Origin: Pararhizobium sp.
GTDB lineage: Bacteria > Pseudomonadota > Alphaproteobacteria > Rhizobiales > Rhizobiaceae
NCBI GenBank assembly: GCA_030655075.1
Contig: JAURWE010000024.1
Location: 700,921 to 764,920, forward strand
Direction of reading: 5' to 3'
Length of the DNA stretch: 64,000 nucleotides
Both the position numbers and the translations under genes were made by a program. Of the stretch, positions 1 through 6,483 are shown piece after piece. Numbering within the stretch: the first letter of the stretch is position 1; each line of letters begins with the position of its first letter. The notes beneath the pieces were generated by a model. The model saw only the letters and a program-made list of their open reading frames with translations, ran no database searches and was not told where the DNA came from.

Positions 1-860
1 TCTCCGGCCCGGTTTTCGAAGCGAGCCGCCGGTTCCGGACGATCAAATTCGCCTGTGTCTCCCTCGCCATGATGGGTGCCGCCGTTGCCATTTCGGGGTG
101 CAGCACGACGACCACGACCGACGCCATCAGCGTTGAGCGCGGCCAGGGCACCAGCGAGAACATCTCGTCACTGTCAGGCGTCATCTCGGCCAACCCGCAG
201 GATCCCGAAGCCTACAACGTTCGCGGCTCGGCCTACGGCCGTTCGGGCCAGTCGCGCAATGCGATCGCCGACTTCAACCAGGCGATCCAGCTCAATCCGC
301 GTTTCTACCAGGCCTATGCCAACCGCGCGCTGGTTCAGCGCAACACCGGCAACCTGGCGGAAGCCGCCGCCGACTACAACATGGCGCTGCAGATCAACCC
401 GCGCTACGACGTCGCCTATATCGGCCGTGGAAATCTCTACCGTCAGGCCGGCCGCATCGATGAAGCCTTCAACGACTTCAACAAGGCGATCCAGCTCGAT
501 ACGACCGATCCCCGCGCCTATCACAATCGCGGCCTGATCTACCAGACCCGCAACCAGCATGCGCAGGCGATCGAGGATTTCTCGACGGCGATCTCGCTGT
601 CGTCAAGCTCGCCCGAACCCTACAACGGCCGCGGCATATCCTATGTTGCCATGGGTGACGACGACAACGCCTTTGCCGATTTCAACAACGCCATCACCCT
701 GAACGGCAAGATCGCCGAATCCTGGGCCAACCAGGCGCTGGTCTATGAACGCAAGGGTGAAAAGGCCAAGGCCGCGAAATCCTACTCGCACGCCCTGCAG
801 CTGGATCCCAAATACACCCCAGCCCGCGACGGCCTCGGCCGTGTAAAGTCCGGCGCCTGA
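1..860 (+). CDS. TPR-repeat lipoprotein (NlpI-like), 5' end outside window
   Basis: The reading frame is open from base 3 and the first visible ATG is at 69. The residues before that ATG (RRFRTIKFACVSLAM) look like the charged start of a signal peptide that continues to a lipobox ISGC near base 102. The true start is therefore probably upstream of the window. After the cysteine come about six tetratricopeptide repeats with the typical A-Y-x-N-R-G and A-I-x-D-F-x-x-A-I patterns. Similar alphaproteobacterial proteins are envelope lipoproteins acting as adaptors for peptidoglycan or protease complexes. That role is inferred from family resemblance. A terminator follows the gene. Confidence 0.85.
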   Translation, partial: SGPVFEASRRFRTIKFACVSLAMMGAAVAISGCSTTTTTDAISVERGQGTSENISSLSGVISANPQDPEAYNVRGSAYGRSGQSRNAIADFNQAIQLNPRFYQAYANRALVQRNTGNLAEAAADYNMALQINPRYDVAYIGRGNLYRQAGRIDEAFNDFNKAIQLDTTDPRAYHNRGLIYQTRNQHAQAIEDFSTAISLSSSSPEPYNGRGISYVAMGDDDNAFADFNNAITLNGKIAESWANQALVYERKGEKAKAAKSYSHALQLDPKYTPARDGLGRVKSGA

Positions 861-900
861 TACGGCATCAGCTTTACAGCTTACAATTTTTAGTCTTGAC

Positions 901-934
901 CTCCCGGGAATGATGCAGTCTCCGGGAGTTTTTG
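901..934 (+). terminator. Rho-independent terminator of the TPR lipoprotein gene
   Basis: CTCCCGG (901-907) pairs with CCGGGAG (922-928) and is followed directly by TTTTT on the plus strand, about 40 bases after the stop codon. Confidence 0.75.
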
Positions 935-980
935 CGCGTGGCTCCAGCCAGTCTCGGTATGTCTGCCTCTTGGGAACGGA

Positions 981-1244
981 CTATTTGATGATCGTATGCT
1001 CCAGCGCTTCCCGGATGAAGCGCGTGTAGGGAATTCCACGCTCCTTGGCTTTCGCCTTGATCGCATCGAGCAATGGCTGCGGCAGTCGCATGTTCAGCTG
1101 TGCGGATTTTTTCTCGAACTCGAATGCCATGGGCTTGAAGCCGGAAAAATCATATTCCGAAAGATCAGCCTTATCGACGAAAGCTTCCGCCTGCTCGTCC
1201 GTCTCGTAAACGGGAAATGGCTTAGATTTTGATGGTGCGCTCAT
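981..1244 (-). CDS. brnA: BrnA family type II antitoxin
   Basis: An 87-residue protein with a variable N-terminus and a C-terminal ribbon-helix-helix segment (SAQLNMRLPQPLLDAIKAKA, then GIPYTRFIREALE), as in BrnA/CopG-type antitoxins. Such proteins bind the BrnT toxin and repress the shared promoter. It starts inside the 3' end of the upstream toxin gene (23-base overlap), the usual brnT-brnA order with translational coupling. The acidic, aromatic middle (residues about 25-45) is the likely toxin-binding part. Confident as an antitoxin. The exact subfamily is by resemblance. Confidence 0.8.
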   Translation of the reverse strand: MSAPSKSKPFPVYETDEQAEAFVDKADLSEYDFSGFKPMAFEFEKKSAQLNMRLPQPLLDAIKAKAKERGIPYTRFIREALEHTIIK

Positions 1245-1533
1245 AGGCCTCGATTTCCTTCTTATGCATGTATCGCGCAGAGATAGGTCGCATAAATCTG
1301 TCCCCGGCGATCTCTCGGATCATGAAAACGATAAACAGGTAACGGCCGACATCGTTGCGCCCGACGGCATTGAAACGGACTTCAATACCTCCACTTGCCT
1401 TGTCCGGCAGAACAAGCGGGTCGTCGCTCAGCACGAATTCAATCTCTGCTTTCGAGACTCCGTGCTTGGCGCACTTTGGCCAATTGCCATTGTCCCAACC
1501 AAAACCTTTGATCATCATAGGATGAAACCGCAT
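1222..1533 (-). CDS. brnT: BrnT family toxin (ribonuclease)
   Basis: The 103-residue frame carries the BrnT pattern: G-W-D-N-G-N near the start, then C-A-K-H-G-V-S, a central F-N-A-V-G-R, and a C-terminal R-P-I-S-A-R-Y-M segment before E-I-E-A-Y-E. BrnT toxins are RelE-fold ribonucleases that inhibit translation. The ATG at 1533 lies only three bases from a TATA-containing palindrome and has no clear ribosome binding site. Translation may really begin at one of the two ATGs at 1518 or 1515, which would give the usual length of about 97 residues. The gene overlaps brnA. Confidence 0.82.
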   Translation of the reverse strand: MRFHPMMIKGFGWDNGNWPKCAKHGVSKAEIEFVLSDDPLVLPDKASGGIEVRFNAVGRNDVGRYLFIVFMIREIAGDRFMRPISARYMHKKEIEAYERTIKI

Positions 1534-1536
1534 CTC

Positions 1537-1546
1537 TGTATATACA
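1537..1546 (-). promoter_or_regulatory. Palindromic operator/-10 candidate of brnTA
   Basis: TGTATATACA is a perfect 10-base palindrome just upstream of the first brnT ATG. It could serve both as -10 element and as BrnA operator. If it is the -10, the mRNA would start near 1530 and translation at 1518 or 1515. Confidence 0.4.
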
Positions 1547-1602
1547 AACGCAAAACAAAATGGTTTCGATCTGCCGGCAGTCCATTCCGAGCACCGCCAT
1601 CG

Positions 1603-1830
1603 TCAGCGGTTCGCTATGTCGCGATCGAAAACGAAGTCCGCAGGAAGCCGCCCGCGAAAACGCCTGAGCTTCTCCAGCAGCTCGTGAGGATTCGAATTTC
1701 GAGACACCTCCAAGTCACCTGTTCCAGCGAGCCTGATCCGGATGTCATCGCCTTCCTTGATATCCAAAGCCTTGACGACACTGGCAGGCAGGCGAATTGC
1801 CAGACTGTTTCCCCATTTCGCGACACGCAT
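1603..1830 (-). CDS. AbrB/MazE-type antitoxin, apparently without an intact toxin
   Basis: A 75-residue SpoVT/AbrB swapped-hairpin protein: MRVAKWGNSLAIRLPASVVK, then LDIKEGDDIRIR, and a C-terminal RFRGRLPADFVFDRD that matches the toxin-binding tail of VapB-like antitoxins paired with PIN-domain toxins. The start at 1830 is preferred over 1842 because GGGGGC precedes it. The partner toxin normally follows within a few bases. Here only an ATG-GCG-GTG-CTC reading frame without a PIN domain follows (about 1598) and runs into the brnT region. The toxin seems deleted. Confidence 0.75.
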   Translation of the reverse strand: MRVAKWGNSLAIRLPASVVKALDIKEGDDIRIRLAGTGDLEVSRNSNPHELLEKLRRFRGRLPADFVFDRDIANR

Positions 1831-1845
1831 GCATGCCCCCATCTA

Positions 1846-1859
1846 CACAATATATTGCG
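1846..1859 (-). promoter_or_regulatory. Imperfect palindrome upstream of the AbrB-type antitoxin
   Basis: CACAATATATTGCG is palindromic except at one position pair and lies about 16 bases upstream of the preferred antitoxin start. It is a plausible autoregulatory operator overlapping the promoter. Confidence 0.35.
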
Positions 1860-1893
1860 AATACATAAAATGAATACCATCCAGAAAGCGAAC

Positions 1894-1923
1894 GAAAAAG
1901 GCCGCCTCGAACGAGACGGCCTT
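1894..1923 (-). terminator. Terminator of the pnt operon
   Basis: AAGGCCG (1898-1904) pairs with CGGCCTT (1917-1923), with an inner CTC/GAG pairing. On the minus strand the hairpin is followed by a T run (complement of AAAAA at 1895-1899). It lies 30 bases past the pntB stop. Confidence 0.75.
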
Positions 1924-1952
1924 CCTATATTCTTGCCCGATGACAGAACCGC

Positions 1953-3350
1953 TCAGTGGTTGAGCGCCTTGACGATTTCCTCGGTCATCTTCTTGGCATC
2001 GCCGAGAAGCATCATTGTCGCATCCTTGTAGAACAGCGTGTTGTCGATACCTGCGTAGCCGGAGCCGAGCGAGCGCTTGACGAAGAGGCAGGTCTTGGCC
2101 TTGTCAACGTCCAGAATCGGCATGCCGTAGATCGGCGAAGTCTTGTCGTCGCGCGCCGCCGGGTTGGTGACGTCGTTGGCCCCGATGACATAGGCGACGT
2201 CGGCCTGGGCGAATTCCGAGTTGATGTCCTCAAGCTCGAAGACTTCATCATAGGGCACGTTGGCTTCGGCCAAGAGCACGTTCATGTGGCCGGGCATGCG
2301 CCCCGCCACCGGATGGATCGCGTACTTCACCTCGACGCCCTTTTCCTTCAGCTTGTCGGCCAGTTCGCGCAGCGCATGCTGGGCCTGCGCCACCGCCATG
2401 CCGTAACCCGGCACGATGATGACCTTCGAGGCATTGGCCATCAGGAAGGCGGCGTCGTCGGCCGAGCCCTGCTTGACCGGGCGCTGCACGCCGTCGTCGC
2501 CGGCTGTCGCCGTCTCGCCGCCGAAGCCGCCGAGACAGACCGAGCTGAACGAGCGGTTCATGCCCTTGCACATGATGGAGGACCGGATCGCACCCGAGGA
2601 GCCGACCCGCGCGCCGGTGATGATCAGCGCCAGGTTGCCGAGCGTGAAGCCGATACCGGCCGCAGCCCATCCCGAGTAGGAATTGAGCATCGAGACGACC
2701 ACCGGCATGTCGGCGCCGCCGATCGGCACGATCAGGAGCACGCCCAGCGCCAGCGCCAAGACCACGATGGCCCAGAAATCGAAATGGCTTTCCGAAAGGG
2801 CAAGCCCGACGATGAAGAAGACGATCAGCCCAAGCAGAACGGCATTGATGACGTGGCGGTAGGGCAGCATGATCGGCTTGCCGGACATGCGCCCGTCAAG
2901 CTTCAGATAGGCAATGATCGAGCCGGTGAAGGTGATGGCGCCGATGCCGACGCCGAGCGCCATTTCCACCAGCGCCTGCGCATGGATGGTGCCGACATCG
3001 CCGATGCCGAAGGCGGCCGGCGAATAGAGCGCGGCGGCGGCGACCAGGACGGCAGCCAGGCCGACCAGCGAATGAAACCCGGCCACCAGCTGCGGCATCG
3101 AGGTCATCGGGATCGAGCGGGCGATATAGGCGCCTGCCCCGCCGCCGATGGCAAGGCCGAGCACGATCAGCAGCAAACCGCCGAACGACGGGGTGGCCAG
3201 CAACAGCGTCGTGACGATGGCGATGCCCATGCCGACCATGCCCAGCATGTTGCCACGCCGGCTGGTGGTCGGATGCGACAGGCCGCGGAGCGCAACGACA
3301 AACAGAACGCCCGAAACGAGATAGAGGAAAGCAGCGATATTGGCTGACAT
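1953..3350 (-). CDS. pntB: NAD(P) transhydrogenase subunit beta
   Basis: A 465-residue protein of typical PntB length: about eight membrane segments in the first ~270 residues, then the soluble NADP(H)-binding domain III with the Rossmann motif GYGMAVAQAQ and the conserved VKYAIHPVAGRMPGHMNVLL segment. It couples proton entry to hydride transfer from NADH to NADP+ and so supplies NADPH. The start at MSANIAAF is chosen because the longer upstream frame overlaps pntAB without homology. It is the last gene of pntAA-pntAB-pntB and is followed by a terminator. Confidence 0.95.
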   Translation of the reverse strand: MSANIAAFLYLVSGVLFVVALRGLSHPTTSRRGNMLGMVGMGIAIVTTLLLATPSFGGLLLIVLGLAIGGGAGAYIARSIPMTSMPQLVAGFHSLVGLAAVLVAAAALYSPAAFGIGDVGTIHAQALVEMALGVGIGAITFTGSIIAYLKLDGRMSGKPIMLPYRHVINAVLLGLIVFFIVGLALSESHFDFWAIVVLALALGVLLIVPIGGADMPVVVSMLNSYSGWAAAGIGFTLGNLALIITGARVGSSGAIRSSIMCKGMNRSFSSVCLGGFGGETATAGDDGVQRPVKQGSADDAAFLMANASKVIIVPGYGMAVAQAQHALRELADKLKEKGVEVKYAIHPVAGRMPGHMNVLLAEANVPYDEVFELEDINSEFAQADVAYVIGANDVTNPAARDDKTSPIYGMPILDVDKAKTCLFVKRSLGSGYAGIDNTLFYKDATMMLLGDAKKMTEEIVKALNH

Positions 3351-3360
3351 CAGTGCGCCC

Positions 3361-3771
3361 TCACTTCTCTTTTTTCTTGTACATCGCCAGCATGCGCTGG
3401 GTGACGAGGAAGCCGCCGAAAATATTGACCGAGGCGAGAACCAGCGCCACGAAGCCGAAACCGGTAGCGACGCCGGACAGCGACACACCAACCGCCAGCA
3501 AGGCGCCGACGACGATGACGGACGAGATCGCATTGGTCACCGCCATCAGCGGCGTGTGCAGCGCCGGCGTTACCGACCAGACGACGTAGTAGCCGACAAA
3601 GATCGACAGCACGAAGATTGCCAGCTGGAAGACGAAGGGATCGATCGCACCGCCGGAAACACCGTGGGCCGCAGCAGCTGCTGCGTCGGGCACATATTCG
3701 GCCGCCGTGCGCACGGCTTCGACCGCGCGGTCGAGTTCGACGATTGCCTTGTCGAGAAGTTCATTGGCCAT
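3361..3771 (-). CDS. pntAB: NAD(P) transhydrogenase subunit alpha part 2 (membrane)
   Basis: A 136-residue protein with three to four hydrophobic segments (from about residue 45) and the conserved motif VTPALHTPLMAVTNAIS of the alpha-subunit membrane domain. In alphaproteobacteria the PntA polypeptide is split in two, and this is the small transmembrane part. Its ATG overlaps the TAA stop of pntAA (TAATG), so the two are probably translationally coupled. pntB follows after ten bases. Confidence 0.93.
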   Translation of the reverse strand: MANELLDKAIVELDRAVEAVRTAAEYVPDAAAAAAHGVSGGAIDPFVFQLAIFVLSIFVGYYVVWSVTPALHTPLMAVTNAISSVIVVGALLAVGVSLSGVATGFGFVALVLASVNIFGGFLVTQRMLAMYKKKEK

Positions 3772-4922
3772 TACGCACTCTCCTTCAGCTGAACCGGCAC
3801 GACGCCGCCAAAGTTCGGATGAACCACGGCACCGCCATGGGTCAGCATGGTCGCCTTCACCAGCTCGTCCTCGAGGTTGAGCGCGATCTCCTTCGTGCCC
3901 TTGTCGACCATGGTCTCGAGAAACGTCAGAAGGTTCTTCGCATAGAGCAGCGATGCCGAAGCGGCGATACGGCCGGAAACGTTGAGATAGCCGACGACCT
4001 TGACGCCTTCGACCTCGACCACCTGACCGGCGACCGACCCCTCGATATTGCCGCCACGCTCGACGGCCAGATCGATGGCGACCGAGCCGTTCTTCATCGC
4101 CTTCAGCATGTCACGGGTGATGAGGCGCGGAGCCGGACGGCCCGGGATCAGCGCCGTGGTGATGACGATATCCTGTTTGGCGACGTGATCGGCGGTAAGG
4201 GCCGCCTGTTTGGCGCGGTATTCGGCCGACATTTCCTTGGCGTAACCGCCGGCCGTTTCCGCCGCCTTGAACTCTTCGTCCTCGACGGCAATGAACTTGC
4301 CCCCGAGCGAGGCGACCTGTTCCTTGGCAGCCGGTCGAACGTCGGTGGCCGAGACGACGGCACCGAGACGCCGCGCCGTGGCGATCGCCTGCAGACCTGC
4401 AACGCCCGCACCCATGACGAAGACCTTGGCAGCCGGAACAGTCCCGGCCGCCGTCATCATCATCGGCATGGCGCGGTCGAATTCCGCCGCCGCATCGATC
4501 ACCGCCTGATAGCCGGCCAGATTGGCCTGCGACGACAGAACGTCCATCGACTGGGCGCGGGTGATGCGCGGCATCAGCTCCATCGCAAAGGCTGTCAGCC
4601 CAGCGTTCGCCATCGCCGTCAGCGCCGCGTCGTTGCCATAGGGATCCATGATCGCGATGACGATCGCGCCGGATTTATAGGTGGAAATTTCCGCCTCCGC
4701 CGGGCGGCGCACCTTCAGAATGACATCGGCCCCGGCCGCATCGCCAATCCGGGCACCGGCCGCCTCGTAGTCGGCATCCGATATGCGCGAGGAAAGCCCC
4801 GCTCCGGCCGCGACGACGACGTCGAAGCCGAGGCCCTTAAGTTTCTTGACCGTATCAACGGACGCCGCTACGCGCGTCTCATCCGCTGCGATCTCTTTCG
4901 CAATGAAAACAGTACTGGTCAC
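3771..4922 (-). CDS. pntAA: NAD(P) transhydrogenase subunit alpha part 1 (NAD-binding)
   Basis: A 383-residue soluble domain I of proton-translocating transhydrogenase. The protein starts TSTVFIAKEIAADETRVAAS and contains the alanine-dehydrogenase-like Rossmann motif GAGVAGLQA and the RDMLKAMKNGSVAIDLA segment. It binds NAD(H) at the cytoplasmic face. A GTG at 4922 is taken as start because GGGGGAG stands six bases before it, whereas the longer frame has no good site. First gene of the pnt operon, 82 bases downstream of a small oxidase subunit gene on the same strand. Confidence 0.94.
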   Translation of the reverse strand: MTSTVFIAKEIAADETRVAASVDTVKKLKGLGFDVVVAAGAGLSSRISDADYEAAGARIGDAAGADVILKVRRPAEAEISTYKSGAIVIAIMDPYGNDAALTAMANAGLTAFAMELMPRITRAQSMDVLSSQANLAGYQAVIDAAAEFDRAMPMMMTAAGTVPAAKVFVMGAGVAGLQAIATARRLGAVVSATDVRPAAKEQVASLGGKFIAVEDEEFKAAETAGGYAKEMSAEYRAKQAALTADHVAKQDIVITTALIPGRPAPRLITRDMLKAMKNGSVAIDLAVERGGNIEGSVAGQVVEVEGVKVVGYLNVSGRIAASASLLYAKNLLTFLETMVDKGTKEIALNLEDELVKATMLTHGGAVVHPNFGGVVPVQLKESA

Positions 4923-5004
4923 AGGCTCCCCCCTGGCATGTACGTACAAAAGCCAACCCGCCCGCAAGGGTGGCTGGCTCAGCTATGTCGTGATGGATGC
5001 CGGT

Positions 5005-5229
5005 TCAGCGCAGAGCGAAGAAACCAGCGAAATTGAGGATGATGAAAAGGATCAGGGAAGAGAAGAAACCCATACCGCCGAAAAATGCGGCTGCCATTGC
5101 CACCAGCAATGCGATGCAGAAAACCACCACGATCTTTGTCAGCGTGAGGAACAGCGAGTACGTCTTTTCGTGCTCGGAATAATCCATCGAAGCACCCGTC
5201 TCGACCGGTCCGGAATGATGTTCTGCCAT
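5005..5229 (-). CDS. aa3-type cytochrome c oxidase subunit IV
   Basis: A 74-residue protein with a short hydrophilic N-terminus (MAEHHSGPVETGASMDYSEH) and two adjoining hydrophobic segments. It fits the small bacterial aa3-oxidase subunit IV family, which contacts the oxidase core in the inner membrane. The start at 5229 is preceded by GGGAGA. The oxidase core genes are not in this window. The gene sits directly upstream of and codirectional with pnt, so both may be cotranscribed, linking two proton-coupled membrane systems. Confidence 0.8.
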   Translation of the reverse strand: MAEHHSGPVETGASMDYSEHEKTYSLFLTLTKIVVVFCIALLVAMAAAFFGGMGFFSSLILFIILNFAGFFALR

Positions 5230-5407
5230 CGTCCAATCTCCCAATAACTGCGTCTTCAACGCCGGCTGGCCGGCGTCGGCCCTATCTCATGCCGCTATTT
5301 CAGGAGATAGTCTTGGCTCGCTAACACAAACCAGCGGCCAAGCGCAACGAAAACCGGTTTGGGACGCTTGGAAAATCGGGGATGGGCCGAGGCGCAAACC
5401 CGTGTTT

Positions 5408-6181
5408 TCAGTGTGTTGACGTCTGCAGGCCCAAAGCCTCGCGACGATGTGTCACCTGAGCCAGCCGCGCCGTCGGGCGGATCGTCAGCGGCATGAACGG
5501 CAGGGACGGTGCGCCGCCAAACATCATGCGCCGCTCGAACGGTTTGGAATCGAAAACCGGATAGCGCTGATAAAGCCACGGCCGTATCTCGCGCACCCGC
5601 GCCACCAGAAGCGCGCCATCGGCATTGTAGACGCCGAGGTTCTTCTTTTCCCGGACGATCGTCTCAGCTGCAAAAACCCGCTTGTAGAAAGCCGCGTGCC
5701 GGGGGCGGCAGGCGGTCAGGCAGCGATCGACGTCGAAATGTTCGGACGCCATGGCGGCAACGCGCAACGTCAGATACGGAATGGCCGAGCCTTCCTCGCC
5801 ATCGAGTTCGGGATCGGCGGCAAAGCGGCCCGGATCGACCAGCGTCATGCCCGCATCGAGAAAACTTGCCACCTCGGGCGCGAAAATCGCACCGGCGGTG
5901 CTGGCACGATGGTCCGGCGTCACATGATGCACACGCACGGTACTGATGAGGCGTTCATCGAGATAGATGCCGAAGACGAAGGCATGGCTGTCGAAATCCA
6001 GCCTGTCGACCAGCGTCGAGCCGGTCATCGGCATCAGGTCGACGGCTTTGTAAGCCTTGAACCGAAGCCTCGCTATATCTTCCATATCTTCGCTGGATTC
6101 CACTCGCCGATACTCGACACGGTCCAGCAAACTGAGCAATTTTTCCTTGAATTGCCCATTGTCCACATTACGCACACTCAT
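5408..6181 (-). CDS. FeeM-like N-acyl amino acid synthase / GNAT-fold acyltransferase
   Basis: A 257-residue protein. The region about 30-190 resembles the N-acyl amino acid synthase FeeM fold, related to acyl-homoserine-lactone synthases and GNATs: an R-L-R-F-K-A-Y segment, D-S-H-A-F-V-F-G-I-Y, I-S-T-V-R-V-H-H, and the motif TACRPRHAAFYKRVF. Such enzymes join an acyl group, often from acyl-ACP, to an amino acid or a related amine. The substrate here is unknown. No autoinducer receptor gene lies nearby. A near-perfect CtrA box lies about 20 bases upstream of the start, which suggests cell-cycle control. Confidence 0.6.
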   Translation of the reverse strand: MSVRNVDNGQFKEKLLSLLDRVEYRRVESSEDMEDIARLRFKAYKAVDLMPMTGSTLVDRLDFDSHAFVFGIYLDERLISTVRVHHVTPDHRASTAGAIFAPEVASFLDAGMTLVDPGRFAADPELDGEEGSAIPYLTLRVAAMASEHFDVDRCLTACRPRHAAFYKRVFAAETIVREKKNLGVYNADGALLVARVREIRPWLYQRYPVFDSKPFERRMMFGGAPSLPFMPLTIRPTARLAQVTHRREALGLQTSTH

Positions 6182-6201
6182 CGTAGGAAAAACCTTGCCA
6201 G

Positions 6202-6216
6202 TTAATGAAAGGTTAA
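6202..6216 (-). promoter_or_regulatory. CtrA box (TTAA-N7-TTAA) upstream of the FeeM-like gene
   Basis: TTAATGAAAGGTTAA is an exact TTAA-N7-TTAA match to the alphaproteobacterial CtrA consensus. It lies 21-35 bases upstream of the FeeM-like start, in an AT-rich stretch of a GC-rich genome. An 11-base inverted copy of GAAAGGTTAAT (6207-6217) occurs at 6265-6275, and another GTTAAT at 6281-6286, so several half sites are clustered. Confidence 0.6.
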
Positions 6217-6483
6217 TCTATCAAGAGTTATGAGCGGGGCAATGATTAAAATTATAACTTTCTCATTAACCTTTCAGTATAGTTAATTTTTCATACAACC
6301 ATGGCGATAGCGCAACACATGACGTGCACGGTAGCCCGTTTGTGGGGAAAATTGTCGTCAGACAGCAGGCGGGAAAGACCCGCAGATCATCGCTCGGATC
6401 AGGAAATTCTGGTGAGAACAGTTACAAGATGAACTGCTCGCAGATCGGCATCGCAGGTGTGGTTGACGCCGGGGGCAGGCAGA
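6217..6483. other. AT-rich intergenic region between FeeM-like and GGDEF-EAL genes
   Basis: About 300 bases lie between the FeeM-like start (6181) and the GGDEF-EAL stop (6484). The part to about 6300 is AT-rich and is the likely promoter of the FeeM-like gene, with several TTAA half sites. No gene was recognised in 6300-6480. Confidence 0.5.

Noticed and set aside
1264..2031. 255-codon frame on the plus strand across brnTA and pntB end
   Set aside because: It is antisense to several convincing genes, has no domain and no good ribosome binding site.
1956..3347. 463-codon plus-strand frame opposite pntB
   Set aside because: Shadow of a GC-rich coding sequence with a composition (histidine, arginine, aspartate) typical of antisense frames.
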